A stretch of DNA of 64,000 nucleotides from an uncultured Bacilli bacterium (GTDB lineage Bacteria > Bacillota_I > Bacilli_A > RF39 > UBA660). The position numbers and the translations under genes are program-made. Shown piece after piece: positions 14,696 to 23,860 of the stretch (positions within the stretch are counted from its first letter, which is position 1; the number at the start of each line of letters is the position of its first letter). The DNA is taken from contig CAKPLX010000001.1 in assembly GCA_934167785.1 (NCBI GenBank), positions 1 through 64,000 on the forward strand, written 5' to 3'. Under the pieces are notes generated by a model. That model was not told the DNA's origin, ran no database searches, and worked only from the letters and a program-made list of their open reading frames with translations.

Positions 14696-15925
14696 ATGGA
14701 AGAAATGGAAGACAAATATATTGATCTATTATTAGAAACCTGCATTGATCTAAATCATAAAATATTATTTATTAGTTATCAAAAAGAAATAGAACAATTT
14801 ATCAAAAAGTTAGTAACAAAGGCAAAAGCAAAAGGAATTTCTGAATTTTATTTAGAAATGGAGAATATATTCTATACTCATCAGTTTTTGAAAACCAAAA
14901 GTGAAGAAGAGATAATGGCTAGTAACTACTTCGATAAGTCTATTTGGGATGTTTTTGCTAAGAAAAAAGCCAACTTCTTAATTTTTGAAACAGAATATCC
15001 TAAATTAATGGATGATATTTCTGATAGCTTAATTGCCAAAGTAGCAAAAAAGAAAAACGATACTCGACCACTCTATAGAAAAATGGTAGAAAAATGTGCT
15101 ATTTCTTGGTGCATTGCAGCATATCCAGGAAAGATGTGGGCGGAAGCAATCTACAAAGAAAATAATAGCTACTTAAAATTAAAAGAAGCAATCTACAAGA
15201 TGTGTATGCTTGACAAAGAAAATCCATTAAGAAGCTGGAAAGAACATTTAAGCAAGCTTCAAAGAATAATCAAGATTTTAAATCGCTTAAATTTAGAAAA
15301 ATTGCACTATTCTAATAGTCTAGGAACAGAACTAGATGTTTACCTTCCTAAAAAATATCGATTTAGTAGTGCTAAAGATGGAAACGCCATCGTTAATATG
15401 CCATCTTATGAAGTATTTGCAAGTCCAATTTACAACAAAACGACAGGGATAGTTTATAGTTCAAAGCCATTAAACTATAATGGTAAAATTGTTGATCAAT
15501 TTTGGATTAAATTTATTGATGGAAAAGCAGTAGATTATGATGCCAAAGAAGGGAAAAAGATCTTAAAGTCAGTCATTGAAAATGACAAAAATAGTTGTTA
15601 TCTAGGAGAATGTGCATTGGTGGAATACAACAGTCCAATTTCTTTAATGAATAAAACTTTTGGTACAACTTTGATCGATGAAAATGCAAGTTGTCACTTG
15701 GCTTTAGGGACTGGTTTTGCTGAATGCTTGGAAGATGGCTTGAATTTAGAACCACAAGAACTTTTAAATTCGGGGATTAATGTATCCAAAACACATGTTG
15801 ATTTTATGATAGGAACATCTGATTTGTTTATCGTTGGAACAACCATAACTGGTGAAGAGATTATTATCTTCAAAAATGGAAATTTTGATGAAAATTTACT
15901 GGAAAATAGATCACTTTTTCAGTAA
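14696..15925 (+). CDS. M29 family metallo-aminopeptidase (AmpS/PepS type)
   Basis: These cytosolic two-metal enzymes remove N-terminal amino acids from peptides. The 409-residue product has the family pattern: [24 protein letters not shown] in the N-terminal half, [11 protein letters not shown], then the metal-binding region [18 protein letters not shown] with [19 protein letters not shown] and [16 protein letters not shown], ending [26 protein letters not shown] 14696 follows AGGTGATG at a good distance; earlier in-frame GTG and ATG codons are part of that site. A TATAAT-like box lies about 20 bases upstream. The 3' end overlaps yidD by 38 bases. Confidence 0.93.
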   Translation: MEEMEDKYIDLLLETCIDLNHKILFISYQKEIEQFIKKLVTKAKAKGISEFYLEMENIFYTHQFLKTKSEEEIMASNYFDKSIWDVFAKKKANFLIFETEYPKLMDDISDSLIAKVAKKKNDTRPLYRKMVEKCAISWCIAAYPGKMWAEAIYKENNSYLKLKEAIYKMCMLDKENPLRSWKEHLSKLQRIIKILNRLNLEKLHYSNSLGTELDVYLPKKYRFSSAKDGNAIVNMPSYEVFASPIYNKTTGIVYSSKPLNYNGKIVDQFWIKFIDGKAVDYDAKEGKKILKSVIENDKNSCYLGECALVEYNSPISLMNKTFGTTLIDENASCHLALGTGFAECLEDGLNLEPQELLNSGINVSKTHVDFMIGTSDLFIVGTTITGEEIIIFKNGNFDENLLENRSLFQ

Positions 15926-16124
15926 AATTTCTTGTTCCTTAATAAGATGTTACCAAAAGATTTCAGGCCCATGGCATTTACAATGTCGGTTTTATCCCAG
16001 TTGTTCTAATTATGCCTTGGAAGCAATTAAAAAATACGGAATGATTAAGGGATGGTTTCTTGCACTTAAACGAATTTTAAAATGCAATCCTTTGGGAAAA
16101 AGTGGTTATGATCCAGTTCCTTAA
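15888..16124 (+). CDS. yidD: Membrane protein insertion efficiency factor YidD
   Basis: YidD is a small amphipathic membrane-associated protein that assists YidC-type insertion. The conserved core is intact: [30 protein letters not shown], then [22 protein letters not shown] choose ATG 15888 (78 residues), which gives the usual length, with a weak GGA-type ribosome site; ATG 15876 is also possible. It overlaps the end of the aminopeptidase gene, so it is probably translated by coupling. The C-terminus ends in DPVP, which is normal for the family. Confidence 0.93.
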   Translation: MKIYWKIDHFFSKISCSLIRCYQKISGPWHLQCRFYPSCSNYALEAIKKYGMIKGWFLALKRILKCNPLGKSGYDPVP

Positions 16125-16389
16125 AAAATAATTTTTTACTATTAGCATTAATGAATATCAATTTGATTAATCAAATGATGAGGCAAATATTGAAAATTAT
16201 GGGTTTTAAAAATCAATAGTTCAGCTCCTTAATTGAAACTGTTTTTTTAGAAAAAGTTAAACAACATTAAGTGAAATATAATTTATTATTAAGTTATTAC
16301 AATAAATATGATATAATAGCATCAACGATAAAATTTGTAATGAGTAATAAATTTTATTATATATACCTTATTGAAAAAGGAGAATGTGC

Positions 16390-16866
16390 ATGAAAAAAAA
16401 GGAAGCCGAAAAATTAGCACCTCAAAAAATTAATTTAATTATAGAATATATTACACAAATACTAGAGGATACTTCTAAAGTATCTGGTATGATGAGATTT
16501 AGTTCTGCAAAAATAAATAGCCAAAATATGTGTACTATCGATATGTATGTATTAAATAAAAACTTTGAAAAACACCTAAATCTTGACATAACAAGTGATC
16601 ATCAAGATGTTTTAAGAAAGGAATTTCTCAACAGAGTTATAACTGACTTTTTACCACATGATACAATTGGAGCAACGAGATTTTATCGTTTATGCTCAAA
16701 TACCCTTTTATTTGAAGGAATTAGCATAATTAATTCCATTGGTAGTGAAATAAAAATGAATATGTTTGGCACAGATAAAGAGATAATTAACGAATATAAT
16801 GCCAAATATGATGAGTTTATAAGCAACAACATGTTAAGTGATTCTCACAGTCGAATAAGACATTAA
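16390..16866 (+). CDS. Uncharacterised protein
   Basis: I do not recognise this 158-residue protein. It is soluble, has no signal peptide or membrane helix, and mixes helices and strands (INLIIEYITQILEDTSKVSG at the start, FYRLCSNTLLFEGISIINSIGSEIKMNM later). ATG 16390 is chosen because AAGGAG at 16377-16382 lies seven bases before it; ATG 16384 is too close. A TATAAT box about 70 bases upstream may be its promoter, and a 13-bp hairpin follows at 16909. It stands alone, and its neighbours give no hint about its role. Confidence 0.65.
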   Translation: MKKKEAEKLAPQKINLIIEYITQILEDTSKVSGMMRFSSAKINSQNMCTIDMYVLNKNFEKHLNLDITSDHQDVLRKEFLNRVITDFLPHDTIGATRFYRLCSNTLLFEGISIINSIGSEIKMNMFGTDKEIINEYNAKYDEFISNNMLSDSHSRIRH

Positions 16867-16908
16867 TAAAAGAAAAAAATCAGTGACATCATTGATGAAA
16901 AAATAAAA

Positions 16909-16944
16909 AAACCTCGTTTCTCCCTTATTCAAGAAATGAGGTTT
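16909..16944. terminator. Two-way terminator between convergent genes
   Basis: AAACCTCGTTTCT (16909-16921) pairs with AGAAATGAGGTTT (16932-16944) over 13 bp with one G-T pair, with A and T runs outside. It separates the gene at 16390 from the ferredoxin gene. Confidence 0.85.
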
Positions 16945-16978
16945 ATTTTACATTTTACAAAACTTTTTAAAGAGTGAC

Positions 16979-17179
16979 TTAGTTAGTGTCTATAATTTCA
17001 ATAGCGCTAGTTGGGCAATATGAACAAGCATTTTCAATGGTATCTTTTTCCGTCTCTGGTATGTTTTCACATACTACACATGCTTTTCCTTCTTCATCAA
17101 AATCAAAAATTTTTTGATCGGTCAAAGAAACACAACTGCCACACCCAATACATTTCTCATCGTGTATTTTTACCTTCAT
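16979..17179 (-). CDS. Ferredoxin, single 4Fe-4S cluster
   Basis: A 66-residue electron carrier. KCIGCGSCVSLTDQKIF gives three cluster ligands (C-x2-C-x2-C), and the fourth is in ENACSYCPTSAIEI, the normal C-P ligand near the end. There are two more Cys (CVVC) in the middle. The acidic composition and VCENIPETE loop fit monocluster ferredoxins of the Bacillus/Clostridium type. ATG 17179 is preferred (GAGGG six bases away) over ATG 17182. The gene is alone, and its redox partner is not in the neighbourhood. Confidence 0.93.
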   Translation of the reverse strand: MKVKIHDEKCIGCGSCVSLTDQKIFDFDEEGKACVVCENIPETEKDTIENACSYCPTSAIEIIDTN

Positions 17180-17290
17180 CATTATCCCTCACTTTCTAAA
17201 ATATCATAACAACTAAATAAAGAAAAAGCAACAAATTTATTTTATTTTTTTTAAAAGTATGTTATGATTATTAAAGTAAGAGGTGGCATT

Positions 17291-18187
17291 ATGGATAGTA
17301 GAAGTAATAGATATAGAATGTATGAAAACAATGATAATGAAAACCAAATTTCTTCCACTAGAAGTAGTAGAAACAAAAAATTATATAAAGAAATTTATGG
17401 AAGATATGATAGTTTAGAAAACTTACCCCTAGAAGATAATACTGATGAAATAGATATGGAAAAATTAAGAGAATTAGTATCAACTAAGAAAATGACTACA
17501 AAGGAATTCAAATGTAATTTCAATCCGGCTGAACAGCGAAAAAGAAATATTGATGAACAAAATGCATACGACATTAATAAAATTTTAGAAAAAGCTAAGT
17601 ATGAAAATGAAAAACTAAAAGAAAATACCACAACAGTTCCTAAAATAAACAAGCAAATTCTAAGCACTCTCCAAAGTACTGAATTATCTTTAGATGAAAT
17701 CAAAAAAGCAAGTAAGCAATATCAAGAATCCAAACCGATAACAGGACCATATCACGATGATAGTAAAAAAACAGATGATTTATCAATGACTAGAGAAATA
17801 AAATACCAAAACTTAGTTTCTGAAAAGGAAGAAAAAAGCTCTGACCTTTCGCTAGATTTATTTGAAGATCTAAAGCCAATGGGGAATACAATTATAACAA
17901 AGCCAATTCAAGAAGATTTTTCGAAGGAACGCATTCCTAGTCCTCATTCAGAAGATACCACAGATATTGATGTAATCAAACCTTCTGCCTCATCAAATCA
18001 AGCAAATGATTTTTTTACCAGTTCTTACGAATTTTCTAAAAAAGATTTTATGCCCGTTGATGATGACTTTTCAGATTTAAATAAAAAAGGTGGAATCTTA
18101 AAAATTATTTTACTTTTTTTAATGATTTTCATCATTGGAGGTGTAATTACTTATTTTGTAATAAACTATGGTATTGGGATGTCATAA
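17291..18187 (+). CDS. Tail-anchored membrane protein with long disordered region
   Basis: I do not recognise this 298-residue protein. Residues 1-260 are highly charged, rich in Asn, Ser, Lys, Asp and Glu, with little hydrophobic content (SRSNRYRMYENNDNENQISS near the start), and look mostly disordered. A single membrane helix lies at the very C-terminus (ILKIILLFLMIFIIGGVITY), so the large part should face the cytoplasm. ATG 17291 follows AGAGGTGG; the earlier in-frame ATG at 17264 lies in the promoter region. A Lys/Asp/Glu motif (PVDDDFSDLNKKG) precedes the helix. It lies upstream of yutD and pyrH on the same strand. Confidence 0.6.
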   Translation: MDSRSNRYRMYENNDNENQISSTRSSRNKKLYKEIYGRYDSLENLPLEDNTDEIDMEKLRELVSTKKMTTKEFKCNFNPAEQRKRNIDEQNAYDINKILEKAKYENEKLKENTTTVPKINKQILSTLQSTELSLDEIKKASKQYQESKPITGPYHDDSKKTDDLSMTREIKYQNLVSEKEEKSSDLSLDLFEDLKPMGNTIITKPIQEDFSKERIPSPHSEDTTDIDVIKPSASSNQANDFFTSSYEFSKKDFMPVDDDFSDLNKKGGILKIILLFLMIFIIGGVITYFVINYGIGMS

Positions 18188-18226
18188 TAAAAAAACATTC
18201 TTTACTATAAGAAAGGATTTTTTTCA

Positions 18227-18511
18227 ATGAATAAACAAATAACAGTTGAAGCAACAACATATGAATTAATTAAAAATTATAAAGAAGCTTATCAAGATGA
18301 TCTTTTTAAATCAAGATTCACTTCATACTTTGAACCTTACGATTATATCGTAGGGGATATTGCATATAATAAATTAAGGCTAAAAGGATTTTATGATGCA
18401 AAAAACAAAAAAGTCAAATCATTAAATAATTTTTCAAACATCGACCAATATCTAAAGGAAAATTGTGCGGTTGAATGCAAGTATTTTATTTTAAAGAAAG
18501 TAGGAAAGTAG
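18227..18511 (+). CDS. yutD: YutD family protein
   Basis: A small conserved Firmicutes protein of unknown function. The 94 residues match Bacillus YutD across their length: YELIKNYKEAYQ near the start, then EPYDYIVGDIAYNKLRLKGFYD (the signature block) and IDQYLKENCAVECKYFILKKVGK at the end, with the conserved Cys pair. AAGAAAGGA upstream supports the ATG. Its TAG stop is directly followed by the ATG of pyrH, so the two genes form a unit. Confidence 0.9.
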   Translation: MNKQITVEATTYELIKNYKEAYQDDLFKSRFTSYFEPYDYIVGDIAYNKLRLKGFYDAKNKKVKSLNNFSNIDQYLKENCAVECKYFILKKVGK

Positions 18512-19219
18512 ATGAAAAATCCATATAAACGCGTTTTACTAAAATTAAGCGGTGAAGCTTTAGCTAAAGAAAATAAAACTGGAATCGATTTTAACAAAAT
18601 GTTAGAAATCGCTCAAATAATAAAAGATGTGCTAGCTTCTTCTAATTTAGAGATTGCAATTGTTATTGGTGGTGGCAATTTTTGGCGAGGAAGAAACAAT
18701 ACCAATATGGATTCTTGCACAGCTGATTATATTGGAATGCTTGCTACAACAATGAATGCCTTAGCATTAAATGATGCCTTATTACAAACCGGAGTAGATT
18801 CTAGAGTACAAACTAGTATCGAAATGAGACAAATATCAGAATTTTTTATTCGATCACGTGCCCTAAAACACTTAGAAAAAAAGAGAGTCGTAATTTTTGG
18901 AGCTGGTGTAGGCTCACCATTTTTTTCGACAGATACTGCAGCTGCTCTTCGAGCTTCCGAAATTAAAGCAGATATTTTACTAAAAGCAACAAACGTAGAT
19001 TACATTTATACCAAAGATCCAAAAAAGTATAATGATTACCATGAAATAAAAGAAATCAGTCATCTAGAATTTATGAAAGAAAAGATCCAAGTAATGGATT
19101 TAACAGCCGTTTCACTTTGTATGGAAAATAACCTCCCCATCCAAATCTTTAATATAAACAATTTAGACAATTTAAAAAAAGCTTTAAACGGGGAACAAAT
19201 TGGTTCTTTAATTAAATAG
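18512..19219 (+). CDS. pyrH: UMP kinase
   Basis: PyrH phosphorylates UMP to UDP in pyrimidine nucleotide synthesis; the enzyme is a cytosolic hexamer of the amino-acid-kinase fold. The 235 residues show KRVLLKLSGEAL at the N-terminus, IVIGGGNFWRGR, the YIGMLATTMNALAL helix, GVDSRVQTSIEM, and GVGSPFFSTDTAAALRA, which is usually GTGNPYFTTDT. The changes to V and S in this loop are conservative. The C-terminal nucleotide part has LLKATNVDYIYTKDPK. Length is normal. It is not next to rpsB-tsf-frr as in many genomes but is coupled to yutD. Confidence 0.96.
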   Translation: MKNPYKRVLLKLSGEALAKENKTGIDFNKMLEIAQIIKDVLASSNLEIAIVIGGGNFWRGRNNTNMDSCTADYIGMLATTMNALALNDALLQTGVDSRVQTSIEMRQISEFFIRSRALKHLEKKRVVIFGAGVGSPFFSTDTAAALRASEIKADILLKATNVDYIYTKDPKKYNDYHEIKEISHLEFMKEKIQVMDLTAVSLCMENNLPIQIFNINNLDNLKKALNGEQIGSLIK

Positions 19220-19228
19220 GAGGATTTT

Positions 19229-19618
19229 ATGGAACAATTTATTGATTTTATATTAGAATTAGTTGATGACGAGTTTTATCAATACTTAGATTCAATTCCA
19301 GCTCAGTATTACTTTTTGAATGGTGGTTGTGTCGAATTCGCTAAAATATTAAAATATTATTACCCAAATGGAACTTTTGTTATTGATCAAAATAAAGATC
19401 ATGTTGCGTTTCTTTATGAAAATACAATTTATGATGCAACGGGCATCGTAAAAGAAGGAAAGTGGAATATCGTAAAAAACTTAGATATCATTGAAAATAC
19501 CCTAGGGAATACCGAAATAAAATTTGAAAATAAAACACCTCATATTGCAATCATTAATGAAATTTCACAAATTAATCCAGATTATATTAAAAAAATTTCA
19601 AAAGTATCTACTAAATAA
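19229..19618 (+). CDS. Small protein with Cys-His-Asp arrangement (possible papain-like fold)
   Basis: The 129-residue product has the pattern YYFLNGGCVEFAKILKYYY (Cys at a helix start), then KDHVAFLYENTIYDATGI (His before a strand, then Tyr-Asp-Ala). This Cys/His/Asp order, with the His in a strand and the Asp just after a strand, is like papain- or transglutaminase-type folds found in small accessory proteins. No specific family is recognised. A ribosome site AGGAGGA lies just before the ATG. It follows pyrH by nine bases and is probably co-transcribed with it. The function is inferred only from the residue pattern. Confidence 0.55.
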   Translation: MEQFIDFILELVDDEFYQYLDSIPAQYYFLNGGCVEFAKILKYYYPNGTFVIDQNKDHVAFLYENTIYDATGIVKEGKWNIVKNLDIIENTLGNTEIKFENKTPHIAIINEISQINPDYIKKISKVSTK

Positions 19619-19656
19619 AACATTTTATGGTACAATAAAATTGATAGGAGGGAAGT

Positions 19657-20076
19657 ATGTTTTATTTTTGGCTATCAATTGTATTATTTTTAGGATTGAT
19701 AGAGTTAGCAACCATAAACTTAGTAAGTATTTGGTTTGTAATTAGTGCTTTAATTTCTCTAGCAATTTCATTTGTCAGCGACAACTTTGTTCTTCAATTT
19801 GCTATCTTTGTTCTTTTAGGAATTTTTTTAATGATTTTAACCAAAAAACCATTAGAAAGATGGTTATCAAAAATTAATTTAAAGACAAATTTAGATCGTG
19901 TTGTAGGAATGAAGGGAATCGTCACAGAAGACATCAATGAAATGCACATAGGAGAAGTCAAAGTAGACGGAAAAAGATGGTCAGCTTTTTCAAAAGAATC
20001 CTTGAAAAAAGGTGATCTAGTAAAAATTTTACAGATAAAAGGCGTAAAATTAGAAGTTAAAAGTTGGGAGGAGTAA
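19657..20076 (+). CDS. NfeD family membrane protein
   Basis: NfeD proteins pair with SPFH proteins in membrane microdomains. The 139 residues have two to three membrane helices in the first ~70 residues, then a small OB-like domain (about 80-139) with VGMKGIVTEDINEMHIGEVKVDGKRWSA, KGDLVKILQIKGVKLEVK, which is typical of NfeD C-terminal domains. This is the short form without the protease domain. The ATG follows GGAGGGAA. The gene is four bases before the SPFH gene, the usual partner. Confidence 0.9.
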   Translation: MFYFWLSIVLFLGLIELATINLVSIWFVISALISLAISFVSDNFVLQFAIFVLLGIFLMILTKKPLERWLSKINLKTNLDRVVGMKGIVTEDINEMHIGEVKVDGKRWSAFSKESLKKGDLVKILQIKGVKLEVKSWEE

Positions 20077-20079
20077 TTT

Positions 20080-20988
20080 ATGCCATTATTAATCATTTTA
20101 TTAATTTTAGTTGCAGTCTTTATCATACCATGTATAAAGATTGTACCTCAAGCAAAAAGTTATGTCATCGAAAGAATTGGTTCTTACTATCAGACGTGGG
20201 GAAATGGACTTCATTTTTTGATCCCCTTTATTGATCGAGTAGCGGGAGCAGTTACTTTAAAAGAAATTGTTAAAGATTTTGCCCCACAACCAGTAATTAC
20301 AAAAGATAATGTTACAATGCAAATCGATACAGTTGTATATTTTCAAATAACGGATGCTAAATTATATACCTATGGTGTAGAAAATCCAATTAATGCTATC
20401 GAAAATTTAACCGCAACAACTCTTAGAAATTTAATTGGGGAATTAGAATTAGATCAAACACTAACATCAAGAGATATTATTAATACGAAAATGCGAGCTA
20501 TTCTAGATGAAGCAACTGACCCATGGGGAATAAAAGTCAATCGTGTTGAAGTAAAAAATATCATTCCACCTAGAGATATTCAAGAAGCAATGGAAAAACA
20601 AATGCGTGCTGAAAGAGAACGAAGAGAAAAGATTCTTCAAGCCGAAGGAGAAAAGAAATCCAGTGTTTTAATTGCTGAAGGAGAAAAAGAAAGTGCAATT
20701 TTAAGAGCGGAGGCCAACAAGGAGTCAAAAATAAGAATTGCCGAAGGAGAAGCGGAGGCTCTACTTAAATTAAGGCAAGCAGAAGCCGAAGGAATCAAAC
20801 TTTTAAAAGAAGCCAAAGCAGATAAGTCGGTCATCGCTTTAAAAAGTTTAGATGCTTTAGGAAAAGTTGCAGATGGAAAAGCAACTAAAATTATTATTCC
20901 ATCAGAACTACAAAATATTGCTACTCTAGGAGTTACCTTAAATGAAACTTTAAAAAATGATGAATCTGGAAAAAAAAGTGATAATTAA
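20080..20988 (+). CDS. SPFH/Band 7 domain protein (stomatin/QmcA type)
   Basis: Such proteins form large oligomers in the membrane. The 302-residue product has an N-terminal membrane helix (about 2-18) followed by the Band 7 domain (about 20-200): VPQAKSYVIERIGSYYQTWG, FIDRVAGAVTLKEIVKDF, VITKDNVTMQIDTVVYFQI, LRNLIGELELDQTLTSRD, then a helical tail with repeated AEGEKKSS/AEGEKESA/AEANKESK units, and the C-terminal VIALKSLDALGKVADGKATK block. The NfeD gene lies just upstream, and the pair probably acts together. Confidence 0.94.
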   Translation: MPLLIILLILVAVFIIPCIKIVPQAKSYVIERIGSYYQTWGNGLHFLIPFIDRVAGAVTLKEIVKDFAPQPVITKDNVTMQIDTVVYFQITDAKLYTYGVENPINAIENLTATTLRNLIGELELDQTLTSRDIINTKMRAILDEATDPWGIKVNRVEVKNIIPPRDIQEAMEKQMRAERERREKILQAEGEKKSSVLIAEGEKESAILRAEANKESKIRIAEGEAEALLKLRQAEAEGIKLLKEAKADKSVIALKSLDALGKVADGKATKIIIPSELQNIATLGVTLNETLKNDESGKKSDN

Positions 20989-21087
20989 TTTTATCTCTTT
21001 TTTTTCATGAAAGAAATTCATCTTTTCTTGAGAGAACATTATGAATTTGCTATAATAATATTAAGCAGGAAAGAAGTGTGAAGTATT

Positions 21088-22884
21088 TTGAGTAAAATAA
21101 AAATTATGGATGAATTACTAGCCAACAAAATAGCAGCAGGAGAAGTGGTGGAAAAATGTGTCTCTATTGTCAAAGAATTAGTAGAAAACGCCATTGATGC
21201 CTCGGCTACTGAAATAAAAATTGAATTAAAAGAAGCAGGAATTCGAGAAATTAAAGTAATTGACAACGGAATAGGAATGGATAAAAATGATGCTCTTCTA
21301 GCTTTTCAAAGACATGCAACTAGTAAATTATATAACGCTGATGATTTATTTCATATCTCATCACTTGGTTTTAGAGGGGAGGCGCTACCTTCCATAGCTT
21401 CGGTTAGCGAAGTCGTGTTAAAAACAAGCCAAGACGATGTAGGAACTCTTATTCATATAAAAGGAGGACATCTCTTAGAAAATATTAAAACAGCATCAAG
21501 AACAGGAACAAGTATTACAGTAAGTAATCTATTTTATAATACCCCAGCTAGACTAAAACATTTATCCAGCATTTATTCAGAATTAGCAGCAATTACTGAT
21601 TATGTTAATAAAATGGCCCTATCTTACCCAAAGGTAAAATTTTATCTTTCTAATGATGAAAAAGAACTTTTAAATACAGATGGCTCCGGAAATTTATTAA
21701 AAGTAATTAAAGCAATTTATGGAATAGATATCACAAAAAAAATGCTCCCAGTTTCTGCTGAAAATGAAGATTATACTATAGAAGGGTACATTTCCATGCC
21801 AGAAATAAACCGCGCAAGCAGAAATTACATGACCACCATTGTAAATGGAAGAGTAATAAAAAATGCTAGTCTAAATAAAGCAATCAACGATTCATACAGC
21901 AGTTTTAAAGAAGATACTAGATATCCAATTACCGTCTTAATTTTAAAAACAGACCCTTCTTTAATTGATGTAAATGTCCATCCTTCCAAGTTAGATATCA
22001 AATTCAGTAATTTTGAAGAATTAAAAGAATTGATTCATCAAATGATCACGACAACTATTCGAAAAAAAATATTAATTCCTAAAATAGAACAAAAAAAAGA
22101 AGAACCACCTGTAACTTATCAAAATCTATCCCTTAACCTAGAAAGAAATATTGTTAAAGAGGATAGTTTAATGTCCGAAGAAGAAAAAAATCAATTATCT
22201 AATTTAATTAATTTTAATGAAATACATTTAAATGAATTAGATGAATTAGAAAATATAGAAAATAATACTTATATAGAAGAAGTACCAAAAGAAGAAAATA
22301 AACTTCCAGAATTATATCCTGTTGGTCTTGCACTGGGAACTTATATTGTTTGCGAAAATGAAAAGGGAATTTATTTAATAGATCAACACGCTGCCCAAGA
22401 AAGAATTAATTATGAAAAATATTCTTACCTATTATCTCATCCTAGTCAAAATACTACAGATACTTTAATTCCTATTGTCATAGAACTTCCTATGAATGAA
22501 TTTTTAATGATTAAAAAAAATATTCAAATTTTAGAAGAACTAAATATTAAAATAGAAGAATTTGGTACAAGTTCTTTTAGAGTTACTTCTCATCCAACTT
22601 GGTTCTCTAAAAGTAATCCTGAAGACATCCTGAAAAGAATTATGGAACAAATCGTTAAAGAAGAAAAGAACTTTAATTTAGCTCGTTTTAGAGATCACTT
22701 AGCAGCCACAATGGCTTGTAAAGCAAGTGTTAAAGCCAATACTAGAATTACAAAAGAAGATATGGAAAGTATTATTTCTCAATTAAGAAATTGTAACAAT
22801 CCTTTTAATTGCCCCCACGGAAGACCAACAATTATTGAATTTACAATCTATGAACTAGAAAAAATGTTTAAACGTAGTCTCTAA
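21088..22884 (+). CDS. mutL: DNA mismatch repair protein MutL
   Basis: MutL links mismatch recognition to repair. The 598-residue product has the GHKL ATPase part: LANKIAAGEVVEK, ELVENAIDASATEI, DNGIGM, SLGFRGEALPSI and the TGTSITVSNLFYNTPAR segment. The C-terminal part has the endonuclease motif DQHAAQERINYE and NCPHGRP, the metal site of MutL proteins that cut DNA themselves, as expected for bacteria without MutH. The usual ERPAS after AGEVV is changed to EKCVS. TTG 21088 is taken as the start since the family begins a few residues before the LAN.IAAGE motif. mutS is not adjacent. Confidence 0.95.
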   Translation: MSKIKIMDELLANKIAAGEVVEKCVSIVKELVENAIDASATEIKIELKEAGIREIKVIDNGIGMDKNDALLAFQRHATSKLYNADDLFHISSLGFRGEALPSIASVSEVVLKTSQDDVGTLIHIKGGHLLENIKTASRTGTSITVSNLFYNTPARLKHLSSIYSELAAITDYVNKMALSYPKVKFYLSNDEKELLNTDGSGNLLKVIKAIYGIDITKKMLPVSAENEDYTIEGYISMPEINRASRNYMTTIVNGRVIKNASLNKAINDSYSSFKEDTRYPITVLILKTDPSLIDVNVHPSKLDIKFSNFEELKELIHQMITTTIRKKILIPKIEQKKEEPPVTYQNLSLNLERNIVKEDSLMSEEEKNQLSNLINFNEIHLNELDELENIENNTYIEEVPKEENKLPELYPVGLALGTYIVCENEKGIYLIDQHAAQERINYEKYSYLLSHPSQNTTDTLIPIVIELPMNEFLMIKKNIQILEELNIKIEEFGTSSFRVTSHPTWFSKSNPEDILKRIMEQIVKEEKNFNLARFRDHLAATMACKASVKANTRITKEDMESIISQLRNCNNPFNCPHGRPTIIEFTIYELEKMFKRSL

Positions 22885-22957
22885 AATAATTTACCAAAAG
22901 AAAGTTGTAACTCTTTTCAGTTTTTGATATAATAAAAAAAGAATGGATGGTGTTAAG

Positions 22958-23860
22958 ATGAATGGAAAAGTTTTGAAAGTAGTAGAATATAATCTTACCT
23001 TTGGAGGACAAGATCGATTTGTTAATGTATATAGTTTATTTAAATATAAAAAAAATAATAATTTATATATTATATATTCTGACCCAAATCCAAATTATAG
23101 TTACCTTTCTTATGGGAGCAGTCACATCAAAAATGATATTGTTTTAGCCATGGCAACTTCAAATAAAGCAGATGAAGAAATCATCAAAGAATATATTTTT
23201 AAAGTAACAAATCAGGAAAGTTTAGAAAACTTCGAAGTTCTTTCTTTACAAGAAATTAGCGGGATAGAAATTATTAATTCCAACAAATTAGAAGTAAAAA
23301 CAGAAGTCTTAACGAAATTAATTAATTTTTGTTTACCAAAAGTTGAAAAAGCAGAAGAAAGTACTTCTACCACTGCCTCACCAAAAAAGAAAAAAGGGAC
23401 CAAAAAAGTATTTTTTCTGCTTTTCTTACTTCTTCTTTTAGGAGGTAGCTATTATTATTTTACGCATCCAACAAAAAAACAAGAACGCGTTATTAAAACC
23501 TTCACTTGTCAAAAATCCTATAACGACAATTCTATTTCTGCTACTGTAGAGGAAGAAAATACTTATTATTTTAATCAATCTGAAAATTTAGAATACTTCA
23601 TAGAAAAGAAAAATTATCAATTTGCTTCCCAAGTCTCTTATCAAGATTTTATTAATAAAGGTTTAATTTATAAATATCTTCCAGAAGATGAAGAAAATAG
23701 TACCTTAAAAAAGAATGATCAAAATTATTCTTTTGAAACAACATTAAAACAAAACATTACATCTAGTTATAACAAACCAACGGCTTATGAAGAGTCTCTT
23801 ACTTATATGGAAGATGAAGGATATTCTTGCAAAGAAAGATTAGAGACCGAAAATGAATAA
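22958..23860 (+). CDS. Single-pass membrane protein of unknown function
   Basis: The 300-residue product has an N-terminal cytoplasmic domain of about 135 residues (alpha+beta, starting MNGKVLKVVEYNLTFGGQDR, with YIIYSDPNPNYSYLSYGSS), a Lys-rich turn, a membrane helix near 148-168 (FFLLFLLLLLGGSYYYF) and an outside domain of about 125 residues. That outer part begins FTCQKSYND and ends YSCKERLET, so a disulfide is possible. I recognise no family. The start follows GGATGGTG; an ATG 15 bases earlier overlaps this site. It overlaps holA by eight bases (ATGAATAA), which suggests translational coupling. Confidence 0.6.
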   Translation: MNGKVLKVVEYNLTFGGQDRFVNVYSLFKYKKNNNLYIIYSDPNPNYSYLSYGSSHIKNDIVLAMATSNKADEEIIKEYIFKVTNQESLENFEVLSLQEISGIEIINSNKLEVKTEVLTKLINFCLPKVEKAEESTSTTASPKKKKGTKKVFFLLFLLLLLGGSYYYFTHPTKKQERVIKTFTCQKSYNDNSISATVEEENTYYFNQSENLEYFIEKKNYQFASQVSYQDFINKGLIYKYLPEDEENSTLKKNDQNYSFETTLKQNITSSYNKPTAYEESLTYMEDEGYSCKERLETENE